Positions 44,218-54,033 of a stretch of 64,000 bases of DNA are shown one piece after another (the stretch's first letter is position 1; each line of letters starts with the position of its first letter). A program made the position numbers and the translations under genes. The notes below the pieces were generated by a model. The model made no database searches. It had not been told where the DNA came from and saw only the letters and a program-made list of their open reading frames with translations. Source of the stretch: an uncultured Acidimicrobiales bacterium (lineage in GTDB: Bacteria > Actinomycetota > Acidimicrobiia > Acidimicrobiales > SZUA-35); contig CALIFY010000018.1 in assembly GCA_938021675.1 (NCBI GenBank), positions 62,001 through 126,000 of the forward strand, written 5' to 3'.

Positions 44218-45237
44218 ATGCGGCGAGAATCGTTGAAGGCAATGGTGGCGGTGGGCGTGGCGACGATTGCGGTGCTCAGCAGCTTCGTGGCCGGCGGAAG
44301 CGCCGCATCGGCTGATGTAGTGGCGGTCGCGGCAGATCTGCAGGTCGCCGGCTCGGTACAAGAGAGCCCGCCAGCCGAGGGGATCGACACCCGGTCGGCG
44401 ATTTCATATCAATTGGAGCTGACCAACGCCGGCCCTGGCCCGATCCCGGCTGGAGCGCTAGCAGTCGTCGCCTTCGTCACCAATCAAGAGTCCGGCCAGG
44501 TCGCTCCTGTTGAAGTGTCGCAGTTTCGTTCCGACGGGCTGATCGCCGATGTCGCTGGAACCTGCGGGGTCGGGCGGCGTCAACTCGTGCAATGCACGAA
44601 CCGGGCCGAGGTACCGGCCGGAGCACAGATTTCGGTCGTGTTCGAAAATCGCCACCCAGAACCACAGGCTGGGGCGCTCTCGTTTTCGCTTGAAGCAACG
44701 ATCGGTAGCGGAACCGGCGTTACCGATCCGGACATGGGCAACAACGTGTATGGCGGCCCGTCGTACCAGTTCGCAGTTCAACCCACGACCGTGCCATCGT
44801 CGTCAACCACCACCGTGGTGGAACCTAGTTCGACAACCGTGCCGGACTCCTCGACATCGACCGAACCATCGTCGACCACCACCACGTTGGCACCGACGAC
44901 GACGCTAGAAACGACAACCGCGGCACCGACAACCGGTGCCACAACCACCACGCTGGCGACGACGACCACGCTGGCGCCGACCACCGTCGTGGAGCAATCA
45001 ACCGATCTGTCGGTCCTCGGTGCCGGCGATGGGGGCGACGGGGCTGGTGGGCAACCATTGGTCGGAGATGAAGCGGCTGCTCCCGGTGTCTCCGATGACG
45101 GTGGAGGCCCACCATTTCTCCTCCTGATCGGTATTCTCGCCGTTCTGGTACTACTCGGTGGCGTCGTCATCGCCGCCTACAGCCACTACAACCGGCCGCC
45201 ACCGCTCATCGACCTGCGTGAGCGCCCATACATGTAG
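44218..45237 (+). CDS. surface protein with Thr-rich stalk and C-terminal membrane anchor
   Basis: The 339-residue protein has a signal peptide (LKAMVAVGVATIAVLSSFVAG, cleaved near ASA). One DUF11-like beta domain follows (SYQLELTNAGPGPIPAGAL, MGNNVYGGPSYQFAV). A long Thr/Ser/Pro stalk of TTT runs, an acidic Gly-rich segment, a membrane helix (PFLLLIGILAVLVLLGGVVIAA) and a short tail complete it. This is a stalk-anchored cell-surface protein of unknown role. The ATG at 44218 is favoured over the GTG just before it. It diverges from queF and precedes fixC on the same strand. Confidence 0.72.
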   Translation: MRRESLKAMVAVGVATIAVLSSFVAGGSAASADVVAVAADLQVAGSVQESPPAEGIDTRSAISYQLELTNAGPGPIPAGALAVVAFVTNQESGQVAPVEVSQFRSDGLIADVAGTCGVGRRQLVQCTNRAEVPAGAQISVVFENRHPEPQAGALSFSLEATIGSGTGVTDPDMGNNVYGGPSYQFAVQPTTVPSSSTTTVVEPSSTTVPDSSTSTEPSSTTTTLAPTTTLETTTAAPTTGATTTTLATTTTLAPTTVVEQSTDLSVLGAGDGGDGAGGQPLVGDEAAAPGVSDDGGGPPFLLLIGILAVLVLLGGVVIAAYSHYNRPPPLIDLRERPYM

Positions 45238-45300
45238 CGAACGCTCTGGGCCCCGATATCAGCGGTCCTGGCAGCGACGGGCCCGATAAGGGTCGCACTG

Positions 45301-45306
45301 TACGCT
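45301..45306 (+). promoter_or_regulatory. TANNNT -10 box of fixC
   Basis: TACGCT lies exactly 6 nt before the fixC ATG at 45313, predicting a leaderless fixC transcript separate from the minus-strand mycofactocin genes. Confidence 0.5.
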
Positions 45307-45312
45307 GGTCCA

Positions 45313-46620
45313 ATGAGTGAGGAGCGCACCGCCGACGTCATCGTCGTAGGAGCTGGTCCAGCCGGATCAGCGGCCGCCCTGGTTGCCGCGAGGGCTGGAC
45401 GAGACGTGGTCCTCGTAGAGCGTGGCCCGTTCCCTGGGTCGAAGAACATGTATGGCGGTGTTGTGTACGGCCGTGTTCTCGATGATCTCGTTCCCAACTG
45501 GACGGAACAGATGCCGGTCCAACGGTGGGTTACTCGTCGGTCGACCATGGTCATCGACGGCGATCGGGCACTTACCATCGACTACCGATCTGGTGCGTGG
45601 GGGAGACCTCCGTACAACGGTTGCACCACCTATCGGCCGGACTTCGATGCGTGGCTAGCCGATCGAGCGGTCGATGCTGGCGCTCGACTGGTTACGTCGA
45701 CGACCGCCACCGGTCTAGTAACCGAAGGCGAGCAAATCGTCGGGGTCGACACCGACCGCCCGAACGGGCGTCTCAGAGCGCCAGTCGTGATCGCCTGCGA
45801 CGGCGTAAACTCGTTCCTGGCCAAAGAGGCCGGACTGTACCACCACGACGATCCGGCTCATTTCACCCTCGGGGCTAAGGAGACGATCGCCCTTCCACCG
45901 GCAACGATCGAAGAACGGTTCGGGGTAACCGGTACCGATGGCGTCGACATCGAGATCCTGGGCTGCACAGAGGGGATTCCCGGCGGCGGTTTCGTCTACA
46001 CCAATCACGGATCGGTGGCGATCGGTGTCGTACTGGGGCTCAACGGGTTAGCCAGTGCGAAGATCCGACCGGAAGAATTGATCGCCCGGCTCAAACAACA
46101 CCCGGCCATCGCACCATTGGTTGCCGGGGGCGAGTTACAAGAATACTCGGCCCACCTGATCCCCGAAGGCGGATACCGGACGATGCCCGAGTTGTCGACC
46201 AGCGGGATGCTGGTGGCTGGCGACGCCGCCTGCATGACCCTGGCCGCCGGTCTGTGGCTTGAGGGCGTCAATTTCGCTATCGGTTCGGGTGCACTGGCTG
46301 GTGAAGTGGCGGTCGGAGCTCATGCCCGGAAGGATTTTTCGGCTGCGTCCTTCGCCCGATACCGGGCGATGCTCGAGGGATCGTTCGTACTGGCCGACCA
46401 CAAGAGGTTTCAAGGCGGGCCCGAGTTTGTGCTTTCAGACCGTGTCCAGCGACGGTATCCAGGGCTGCTGTGCGATCTGGCGGACGGCGTGTTCACCGTG
46501 ACAAACCCTCGCCCCAAACCCGGTCTCCGTCGTGTGCTGTCGCGGGCGGCGAAGACCAATGGGGTCACGCTTCGGGACCTCGCTCGCGATGGGGTCCGAG
46601 GTCTACGGGTGTTTGGCTGA
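45313..46620 (+). CDS. fixC: FixC-type ETF-quinone oxidoreductase flavoprotein
   Basis: The 435-residue FAD protein has VIVVGAGPAGSAAALVAARAG near the N-terminus, the FixC-typical PGSKNMYGGVVYGRVLDDL, and LVAGDAACMTLAAGLWLEGV for the FAD ribityl contact. FixC with FixX is equivalent to ETF-ubiquinone oxidoreductase, moving electrons from reduced ETF to the quinone pool. It is the only island gene on the plus strand and ends 11 bases from the convergent fixB. Confidence 0.92.
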   Translation: MSEERTADVIVVGAGPAGSAAALVAARAGRDVVLVERGPFPGSKNMYGGVVYGRVLDDLVPNWTEQMPVQRWVTRRSTMVIDGDRALTIDYRSGAWGRPPYNGCTTYRPDFDAWLADRAVDAGARLVTSTTATGLVTEGEQIVGVDTDRPNGRLRAPVVIACDGVNSFLAKEAGLYHHDDPAHFTLGAKETIALPPATIEERFGVTGTDGVDIEILGCTEGIPGGGFVYTNHGSVAIGVVLGLNGLASAKIRPEELIARLKQHPAIAPLVAGGELQEYSAHLIPEGGYRTMPELSTSGMLVAGDAACMTLAAGLWLEGVNFAIGSGALAGEVAVGAHARKDFSAASFARYRAMLEGSFVLADHKRFQGGPEFVLSDRVQRRYPGLLCDLADGVFTVTNPRPKPGLRRVLSRAAKTNGVTLRDLARDGVRGLRVFG

Positions 46621-46631
46621 GGCTCGGATGG

Positions 46632-47603
46632 TCATGTCTTGGGTGTGGGCAGTTCGGCCAGCAGCGCCGAGACGAAGGCCGGAGCGTCACAGACCAGCGC
46701 CAAGTCGGCCATCCCCATCATCGGGCAATGAGGGTCGGTGTTGATGCTGATGATGTGGGTCGGGTCGCCGAGTCCCGCGGTGTGTTGCACCGCGCCCGAC
46801 ACGCCGATGGCCATGTAGAGCGCGGGGTTGACCGTAACCCCGGTTGTTCCGATCTGTCGCTCGGTCGGTAGCCAGCCGTGATCGGTGACTACCCGGGTCG
46901 CGCCCGGCGACGCTCCAAGTTTTGTGCAGAGTTCGACGAGTCGCTCTAACTCCTCGGATGAGCCAAGCCCGGCACCACCGCAGACGATGCGTTTCGATTC
47001 GGCTAGGTCCATGGTCGATGGGTCTGGAGGAAGCTCGGTCAGGAGTCGAGGATCTGCGACGTCGGCGTCTCGGTGTCCGGGGTTCACCGTTGTTCGATCG
47101 GGTCGTCTGGTCGGTGCGGGTCCGCTGTCGACATGACGGATTCCGGGCTGAAGGGTGACGACTACCGGCTCTACCAACCCGAGATGGACCTCAACCTGCC
47201 CACCATGGCGGGTCACCGTAGCTCTATCGGCTTCGATACGTACCGCTCCGGCGACGAACGGTCGACCGGTCAGCGCCGCTACTCGTGGTCCCATATCACG
47301 GCCGTCCGGTGAGGCCGGGAGCAGGAGGTGGTTTCCGTCGGCACCGATCTGTCGCACCGTCGTTGCCAGATCCCGGGCATAGCCGGAAGGGCTAAACGCG
47401 TCGGCGTTGACGAGCCACATCTGGGTTGCCGTCGACTCCAGTTGGCTCGCCGCGTGCTCGACACCGGTCCCGATCACTATGGTTGGTCCGCCGGCCTCGG
47501 CAATTACCTCGGCAGCTCCGAGCGGTAAGACCCCGGCCCGAACCGGGATGACGGCCACCGACTCGGTTGCGTCGGATCTCACCTTCGACTCGTCGATGGT
47601 CAC
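46632..47603 (-). CDS. fixB: electron transfer flavoprotein alpha subunit (FixB-like)
   Basis: The protein is 323 residues from the GTG at 47603, which overlaps the stop of the preceding FadH/OYE gene as GTGA. The C-terminal FAD domain is clear: CGGAGLGSSEELERLVELC, TDHGWLPTERQIGTTGVTV, NPALYMAIGVSGAVQHTAGL and SINTDPHCPMMGMADLALVCD. The N-terminal domain is shorter and less conserved. It pairs with FixA, encoded 4 kb away. The frame upstream of 47603 runs inside the neighbour and is not translated as this protein. Confidence 0.9.
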   Translation of the reverse strand: MTIDESKVRSDATESVAVIPVRAGVLPLGAAEVIAEAGGPTIVIGTGVEHAASQLESTATQMWLVNADAFSPSGYARDLATTVRQIGADGNHLLLPASPDGRDMGPRVAALTGRPFVAGAVRIEADRATVTRHGGQVEVHLGLVEPVVVTLQPGIRHVDSGPAPTRRPDRTTVNPGHRDADVADPRLLTELPPDPSTMDLAESKRIVCGGAGLGSSEELERLVELCTKLGASPGATRVVTDHGWLPTERQIGTTGVTVNPALYMAIGVSGAVQHTAGLGDPTHIISINTDPHCPMMGMADLALVCDAPAFVSALLAELPTPKT

Positions 47604-49654
47604 GATCGGGCCGCCGATGGTGTCATCGAGTACAGCTCGGTTGTAAGGGCGTCGCCGACCCTGCGGCCCTCGATGATCGCGGCGTGGGCTCGACGGGGAG
47701 CTAGGCAGTCGCCGATTCGTCTGACCAAGTGATCGGGGTAAGCAGCCAAGATGGCAAAGTAGAGTTCGGCGTTGGGGCGCGGTGGGGTGGCAAGCACCAC
47801 CCAGTCCGGTGTCCTGGTCTGCTCGTTGCCGGTGGGATGGTGGAGTAGCGTCAATCCTCGATCGCCATAACCCATCGGTACCAGATCGGTCGACTGGACG
47901 ATCCCTTTGGCCGATGCTCGGACCCACCAGGTTTCCATGTCGAGCGTGATCCCGAGGTCCTGGCCGACGACCATCGCCTTGGTCACGATCTCGACCTGGC
48001 AGTGGCGATCGGCCAGTAGTTCGGCCACCGACGTCGCCTGGTGGAAGCCGACATCGTCGATGACGACCACCGAGCCCTCCGGGTGGACTCGACCCGCTAG
48101 CACGTCGATGACATCGGCGATTCGGTCGCCCCCCTCGCTGGAGGGCGGCGCCCACCAGGGCCGATTTGGAAGACCGCCGGTAGCGACGATGACGGCGTCT
48201 ACCTGCGCGGAGCCGATCGTCCCGGTGTCGACTGGCGAATTGAGGTTCACGTCAACCCCGAGGCGGCGGCACTCAGCGGACAGGTTACGGACAAGGTCGC
48301 CAAATTCGGCTCGGCTCGGTACCGAGGCGGCGAGCCGAGCCTGGCCCCCAAGGTGCTCCGTGGCTTCGTGGAGGGTGACGTCGAGGCCGTTGGCCGCCGC
48401 CGTGACCGCGGCCTGGAGACCGCCCGGACCGCCTCCGACCACCAGCAGCCGACGGGCCGGGGGCCGTGGTTCTGCCGAGCGACCGAGGGTGACCGGACGG
48501 TGGCTGGTGGGGGAAGGGCCAAGCTCGGCCTCTCGGCCGGCGTATGGGTTCTCGATGCACCCCAGCCATCGGTTGAGGCCCATCCGACCGACACATTCCT
48601 GGTTGCAGGAGAGACAGAGCCGGGTCTCGTCAGCCCTGCCGGCCCGAGCTTTCAACGCGAAATCTGGATCGGCGATTTGACCTCGGACCACCCCGATCAG
48701 GTCGGCGTGGCCTTGTTCGAGTGCCCGTTCGGCCTGGATCGGATCCTTGAATCGGCCGACCCCGACAACCGGGAGGTCGATCGCCTGGCGGATGGCAGAC
48801 GGAATGAACATGGCGTACTCGGGAGGGATATGCATCGATGCCTCGATCATGAACAACGAGGCGGTGGCTACCCCTATCGAGGTGTTGATGTAGTCGACGC
48901 CACCGTTTGCTTCGATCTGTATGGCCACGGCCACGGCATCGTCGATCGTGGTGCCATCTTCGATGAGTTCATCCCCGCAGAGTCGGACGCCGAGGACCGG
49001 GCCGGGGCCGATCCTGTCCCTCACCGCGGCCACGATCTGGTGGAGCAGTCTCGACCGGTTGTCGAGCGAGCCGCCGTAGGAATCGCTGCGCCGGTTGGTT
49101 GCTGGGCTGAGGAAACCTCGGACGATCGACGAGTGGGAGCATTGCAGCTCGACGCCATCGAACCCACCATCGATGCACCGGGCCGCCACCACCGCGTATG
49201 ACTCGATGATCTCATCGATCTCTCGTTGCTCGACCGCTTTCGGCACCTCACGAAACATCGGGTCGGGAACCGGAGATGGTGCCCAGACCGGTAACCGGGA
49301 ATACATCGAAGAGGCCTGCCCCCCGTTGTGGTTTATCTGGGCCAGGATCGGCACACCGTGACGGTGGACGGCTTCGGTGATCGTGCGGTAGCCGGCCAGC
49401 ACGCCGGGGTTGAACCCGTGGATCATCTTCTCGTACGGCCAGTCGGTGGGGTGAACCGAATGTTCTTCGGTGATGATCAATCCAGCCCCGCCAGCCGCTC
49501 TCGCCTCGTAGTAGGCGGCGTGTTGCTCGGAGGGCATGCCGTCCTGCGTCGCGTAGTTTGTCAGGTGGGCGCTGAACACTATGCGGTTTGCCACGGCCAC
49601 AGAGCCGAGCTTGAGCGGTGAGAACAAGTAACGGAATCGGCCGCCACCGCTCAT
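47600..49654 (-). CDS. mycofactocin-system FadH/OYE family oxidoreductase (second copy)
   Basis: The 684-residue protein is built like 2,4-dienoyl-CoA reductase. It has an OYE TIM barrel with FMN (LFSPLKLGSVAVANRIVFS, ILAQINHNGGQ, ATNRRSDSYGGSLDNRSR). A 4Fe-4S site follows in CLSCNQECVGRMGLNRWLGC, and a FAD/NAD(P)H domain starts LLVVGGGPGGLQAAVTAA. Dedicated FadH/OYE subfamilies are known to co-occur with mycofactocin, and their substrate is not known. ATGA overlaps link it to the first copy upstream, and GTGA links it to fixB downstream. Confidence 0.9.
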   Translation of the reverse strand: MSGGGRFRYLFSPLKLGSVAVANRIVFSAHLTNYATQDGMPSEQHAAYYEARAAGGAGLIITEEHSVHPTDWPYEKMIHGFNPGVLAGYRTITEAVHRHGVPILAQINHNGGQASSMYSRLPVWAPSPVPDPMFREVPKAVEQREIDEIIESYAVVAARCIDGGFDGVELQCSHSSIVRGFLSPATNRRSDSYGGSLDNRSRLLHQIVAAVRDRIGPGPVLGVRLCGDELIEDGTTIDDAVAVAIQIEANGGVDYINTSIGVATASLFMIEASMHIPPEYAMFIPSAIRQAIDLPVVGVGRFKDPIQAERALEQGHADLIGVVRGQIADPDFALKARAGRADETRLCLSCNQECVGRMGLNRWLGCIENPYAGREAELGPSPTSHRPVTLGRSAEPRPPARRLLVVGGGPGGLQAAVTAAANGLDVTLHEATEHLGGQARLAASVPSRAEFGDLVRNLSAECRRLGVDVNLNSPVDTGTIGSAQVDAVIVATGGLPNRPWWAPPSSEGGDRIADVIDVLAGRVHPEGSVVVIDDVGFHQATSVAELLADRHCQVEIVTKAMVVGQDLGITLDMETWWVRASAKGIVQSTDLVPMGYGDRGLTLLHHPTGNEQTRTPDWVVLATPPRPNAELYFAILAAYPDHLVRRIGDCLAPRRAHAAIIEGRRVGDALTTELYSMTPSAARS

Positions 49655-51624
49655 GCTGTTGGCTGCCCGGCCGGGATCGGTTGGCCGAGGGCGATAGCTG
49701 CTGCCCGTCCCTCACGAATGGCGTCGCCGATCGTGCGGGGAGCTACCGCGTCGCCGATGCGCTCGAACCTCTGACCGGTCTCGTGCCACAAGGCGTCGTT
49801 CGGGTATCTCGCCGATGCGTCGACGAGTAGCGAGCACGGATGCTCGGCGGTCTCGCCGGTAAAGCTGTGAACCGTTCTCACCGAGTTGGCGTCGACATGG
49901 GTCAGCCGCTGTCGGCGGAGGATGGGAATGTCGGCCTGTTGCAGTCGAACGTTTGCGCCGGACAAGTCGCCGGTCAGCGACAGCATGGTGCCTACGATTG
50001 CGTCTGGCGTGAGGATGGCAACGTTGCTGTGCTCGGCGGCGATGAATTCGGTGACGGCCACCCCGGTCGGGCCGCCGATAGGGTCCCAAACCACAACCGA
50101 GTCCCCGTGCTCGAGGCCCATGAACGGCTCGTCGCCGCCACGTTGGGCGGTAAAAACGTCGACCGGCGTCGCGATGGAGGCGTCGTTGCCGCGGTCGAAG
50201 GTCGGTGGGGCGGTCAGGCTTCCGGTGGCGATGATGACGGTGCCATCGAACTCGGCCGCATCGGTGGAGGAAACCTCGTCTCCATAGCGGAGGGTGACCC
50301 CTACCGTTTTGGCCTCGTTCTCGAGCCAGGAGATGAGATCGGCGATGCGCCGCTGAGCGGGAGCGCTGGCAGCTACCGCCGCCATTCCCCCCGGTCCGTC
50401 GGACCGTTCACGAACTTCCACCACCCACCCGTTGGTAGCGGCAACTCTGGCTGCTTCTAATCCTGCTGGACCAGCTCCAACAATCAGCAGCTGGTTCGAC
50501 ATCGCCTCGATACGATCGGCTGCTGTTTGCTGTGGTTCGCGACCGGTCGATGGTTCGACGTTGCACGAGATGATGGGGTTGCGGTTGTCTCGCACCTGGC
50601 AGCCCTGATTGCAGAGCAGACACGGTCGAGGGCGGCCGCCTTTTCGAACGGTGGTGACCAGGTTCGGGGCCGCTAGAAGAGCTCGTGTCATTTCTACGCC
50701 GTCGCAATCGCCGGCTTCGATGGCAGATGCCGCTTGGTCGACGTCGACCACGGAGCCTTGGGCGAAGACGGGGACCGACCCGTCGACAGCGTCCCGAATG
50801 AGCTTTGTAAGTGCGAGGTTGAAACCCGGTGGGTCGATGGCTGTCGGCCGGGTCTTGGCTGCCGAGAAGATCGAGCCACGGACCACGATCAGATAATCGA
50901 TCATCGGCGCGAGGGATACTGCCAGCTCGATTGCCCGATCGGGGGTGATACCGGCCCACGGCGCAAGCTCATCGCAGCTCAATCGAAGCCCGAGCACGTC
51001 GGTCGGCCCTATCGCCGATCGGCAGGCGGCGAGCACCTGCCGAACTAGGAGAGCGTTATCTTGGCCGTAGGCATCATCTCGACGGTTGGTCAAGCCAGAG
51101 AGAAACTGTCGGAGAAGGCTGTGCTGGCCGGCATTTACTTCAACCCCGTGCATGCCAGATTGGGATGCGCGCGCTGCCGCTCCGGCGAATCCATCTATCA
51201 CCGCGACAATGTCGGCGACTTCCATCACCTTCGGAACCTCGCCGGTGTCGACATCTGGTTCGTCCGACGGGGCCCAGAGTTCGCGTTGGCTGAATGCTGA
51301 CGTGCTCTGCCCACCGCTATGAGACAATCCTGCCAACACGAGGCTTCCGTGGGGTCCGCAGGCTTCGGCGATGGCGGCCCAACCGGGACCGGCCTCGGCG
51401 GCGAGAGGACACCGCTCATAGGGATGGTCGATGGGGTGGACCGATGCCTGTTCTACGACGACGGCCCCGGCTCCACCGGCGGCTCTGGCTTCGTAGAAGG
51501 CCGTGTGGCGCTTGGACAAGGCACGACCGGTTGCCAGATTGGTTTCGATCGGGCCGAACAGAACCCGGTTGGTCATACGGCGGTGACCGACGATCAACGG
51601 TTCCAGAAGAGGCGAGGTAGTCAT
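49651..51624 (-). CDS. mycofactocin-system FadH/OYE family oxidoreductase (first copy)
   Basis: The 657-residue paralogue has the same three-part layout: barrel (LLEPLIVGHRRMTNRVLFGP, LVLAGLSHSGGQSTS, LTNRRDDAYG), 4Fe-4S cysteines in CLLCNQGCQVRDNRNPIISC, and dinucleotide domain (LLIVGAGPAGLEAARVAATN). The barrel and the pyridine-nucleotide domain are both less conserved than in the neighbour. The ATG at 51624 overlaps the molybdoenzyme stop as ATGA, and its own stop overlaps the next gene as ATGA, so three enzymes are made from one coupled message. Confidence 0.9.
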   Translation of the reverse strand: MTTSPLLEPLIVGHRRMTNRVLFGPIETNLATGRALSKRHTAFYEARAAGGAGAVVVEQASVHPIDHPYERCPLAAEAGPGWAAIAEACGPHGSLVLAGLSHSGGQSTSAFSQRELWAPSDEPDVDTGEVPKVMEVADIVAVIDGFAGAAARASQSGMHGVEVNAGQHSLLRQFLSGLTNRRDDAYGQDNALLVRQVLAACRSAIGPTDVLGLRLSCDELAPWAGITPDRAIELAVSLAPMIDYLIVVRGSIFSAAKTRPTAIDPPGFNLALTKLIRDAVDGSVPVFAQGSVVDVDQAASAIEAGDCDGVEMTRALLAAPNLVTTVRKGGRPRPCLLCNQGCQVRDNRNPIISCNVEPSTGREPQQTAADRIEAMSNQLLIVGAGPAGLEAARVAATNGWVVEVRERSDGPGGMAAVAASAPAQRRIADLISWLENEAKTVGVTLRYGDEVSSTDAAEFDGTVIIATGSLTAPPTFDRGNDASIATPVDVFTAQRGGDEPFMGLEHGDSVVVWDPIGGPTGVAVTEFIAAEHSNVAILTPDAIVGTMLSLTGDLSGANVRLQQADIPILRRQRLTHVDANSVRTVHSFTGETAEHPCSLLVDASARYPNDALWHETGQRFERIGDAVAPRTIGDAIREGRAAAIALGQPIPAGQPTA

Positions 51625-53897
51625 GGGCCCGAGGCGGTTGACGCATCCTCGATTGCCCGCCAAACCCGCTCGGCGGTGGTTGGCATTTCGATGTGGGTTA
51701 CGCCGAGATGGGACAACGCGTCGACCACCGCGTTTTGAACCGCCGGGGTCGACCCGATAGTGCCGGCTTCGCCAACGCCTTTGGCTCCGAGGGGGTTGAG
51801 CGGCGTCGGTGTCTCCATCGGGATTCGTTCGAAGCTCGGCAGCTCAGCGGCCGAGATGATCCCATAGTCCATGAAGTTGGCGGTAATCGGATTGCCGTCT
51901 TCGTCGTACACGAATTCTTCGATCAGAGCTTGGGCGATGCCCTGGGCCAGGCCACCGTGGACCTGTCCCGCTACGAGCAACGGATTGACCATCACCCCGG
52001 CGTCGTCGCAGGCGATATGGCGTTTTACTCGCACCTCGCCGGTTTCGGTGTCGACCTCGACGACCGAGATGTGGGCGCCGAATGGGAATGTGGCGCCGGC
52101 CGGGTCGAAATCGACCTCTGACGCCAATCGACGGTCGCCGTCCTTGCCGGCGACGGCCACGTCGGACCAGCTTTTGGTCACGGTTGGTGTGCCGATGACG
52201 TGGAAGTTGCCGGTTGTGGTGTTGAGCTCGATGTCATCGGGGTTGGCCTCGAGCAATTCGGCGGCAAGACGTCTCGCGGTGTCCACCACCTCCTCGGAGG
52301 CGCGAAGAATGGCCGATCCTCCGAGCTGGAGCGACCGCGAGCCCCCGGTCCCGCCGCCCCGAGGCACGTCGTCGGTATCGCCATGGCGAACCTCGATTCG
52401 ATCGAGCGGGATACCGGTGGTGTCACTGACGATCATGGCGAAGGTGGTGTGATGACCTTGACCATGAGCCGAAGATCCGGTTCGAGCCAAGGCCGAGCCG
52501 TCCTGGCGGATCTCGACGGCGCCGTATTCCGGGCTACCCAATGGGTTGGTGATCTCGACATAGACCGAAACGCCGATTCCTAGTTGGCGAGTATGGCCAG
52601 CCTCGCGTCGCTCGGCCTGCTCGGCTCTAAGGTTCGAATACCCGGCGGCATCGAGTGCGGCATCGAGGGAGCGTTCATACTCGCCTGAGTCCATCGTCGC
52701 TCCGGTTGGCGTCGTGACCGGGAATCGAGAAGGGGCGAACAGATTCTTTCGCCGAAGCTCGGCTGGATCCATCGAAATTCGGTTGGCGAAGACGTCGACG
52801 ATTCGCTCGATGGCGGCGGTGGCCTCCGGCCGTCCGGCACCGCGATAGGCACCGATCGGCATGGTGTTGGTCAGGACCGATGACGCTGACACGTCGACCT
52901 GTTCGATGTCGTACACGCCGGTGGCCATGATCTTGGTCAGGAACGGAAGTAGGGCACCGATCTCGGGATAGGCGCCGCAGTCTTGAGTGATGGCGAGCGA
53001 GTACGCCTGGAGCGTGCCGTCGGTGGTTCCGCCGAGCGTGGCGGTGAACTCCATGCCTCGGCCGTGGACCAATCCGAGCATGCTCTCAGATCGGGTTTCG
53101 GCCCATCGCACCGGTCGGTCGAGAGAACGGGCCAACGCCGCTACGACGCGATCCTCCGGGTAGCCGCCGTTCTTTGCCCCAAAACCGCCGCCGACGTCGG
53201 GCGTGATCACCCGGACGTCTTCTGTATCGAGATCGAGCGTCTCGGCCAGGGTGTCTCGGGTTCCGTGGGGGAATTGAGTCGACGACCATTGGGTCAGTCG
53301 GCCGTCTGACCACTGAGCGGCGGCGGCCCGTCCTTCGAGTGGACAGGGGGCTAACCGTTGGTTGCGGAAGGTCAGGTCGACCACGATTTCGCAGCCGTCG
53401 AACATCTCGGCGGCGGCGGGATTCGGGGGCATGGCGAAGACCACGTTTGTACCGACGTCGGGGAACAGGACGATGTCGCTGTCGGCCGAGGCCGCCGGTT
53501 CGAGCAGTACCGGTAGCTGTTCGTAGTCGATGAACGCTACCTCTGCCGCATCGACGCCCTGCTCCCGTGTGGTCGTTACGACGACGGCTACCGGTTCGCC
53601 AACGTATCTGACGCGGTCGGTGGCCAGAGGACTGCGGAGCATGTTCTGGTTGAGCATGGCCTGTGACGGTGGTCTGGCCGAAAGGCCAAGTGTTTCAGCG
53701 GTTGCTGTGGCGATGACACCGGGCATGCTCGCCGTCTCTGTCAGGTCGATGTCGATAATCTTGGCGTGGGGAAACGGGGACCGAATGAACGTGACCCAGG
53801 CGGCGTCATCGGGAGACACGTCCTCGACGTAGTCACCGCCGATGGTGAGCAACGCGGGATCTTCGGTACGGGTGACGTTGGTGCCAAGGATGCTCAA
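51621..53897 (-). CDS. CoxL/xanthine-dehydrogenase-type molybdopterin subunit, orphan
   Basis: The 758-residue large subunit is of the molybdenum hydroxylase family: GDYVEDVSPDDAAWVTFIRSPF, DVGGGFGAKNG, GAYRGAGRPEATAAIERI (the AYRGAGR loop of form II CoxL and related enzymes, not the AYRCSFR of true CO dehydrogenase), SSAHGQGHHTTFAMIV, and GAKGVGEAGTIG with the catalytic-type Glu. The partner FAD and 2Fe-2S subunits are not in the window. It lies between mftC and the FadH/OYE genes, so it may be a mycofactocin-linked dehydrogenase. Substrate unknown. The start is a TTG. Confidence 0.88.
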   Translation of the reverse strand: MSILGTNVTRTEDPALLTIGGDYVEDVSPDDAAWVTFIRSPFPHAKIIDIDLTETASMPGVIATATAETLGLSARPPSQAMLNQNMLRSPLATDRVRYVGEPVAVVVTTTREQGVDAAEVAFIDYEQLPVLLEPAASADSDIVLFPDVGTNVVFAMPPNPAAAEMFDGCEIVVDLTFRNQRLAPCPLEGRAAAAQWSDGRLTQWSSTQFPHGTRDTLAETLDLDTEDVRVITPDVGGGFGAKNGGYPEDRVVAALARSLDRPVRWAETRSESMLGLVHGRGMEFTATLGGTTDGTLQAYSLAITQDCGAYPEIGALLPFLTKIMATGVYDIEQVDVSASSVLTNTMPIGAYRGAGRPEATAAIERIVDVFANRISMDPAELRRKNLFAPSRFPVTTPTGATMDSGEYERSLDAALDAAGYSNLRAEQAERREAGHTRQLGIGVSVYVEITNPLGSPEYGAVEIRQDGSALARTGSSAHGQGHHTTFAMIVSDTTGIPLDRIEVRHGDTDDVPRGGGTGGSRSLQLGGSAILRASEEVVDTARRLAAELLEANPDDIELNTTTGNFHVIGTPTVTKSWSDVAVAGKDGDRRLASEVDFDPAGATFPFGAHISVVEVDTETGEVRVKRHIACDDAGVMVNPLLVAGQVHGGLAQGIAQALIEEFVYDEDGNPITANFMDYGIISAAELPSFERIPMETPTPLNPLGAKGVGEAGTIGSTPAVQNAVVDALSHLGVTHIEMPTTAERVWRAIEDASTASGP

Positions 53898-54033
53898 TGT
53901 ACGGACCCATTTCTTAGAACGAGGTGCTGGCGATCCCGAGGGGACGCCACTGAATTGGTCAGATTATCAGCGGTGGGATACCGCCTAGGCCAACCGAGCG
54001 ACCGGGAGGTCACCGTTCGGTGACCGGGGCGGC

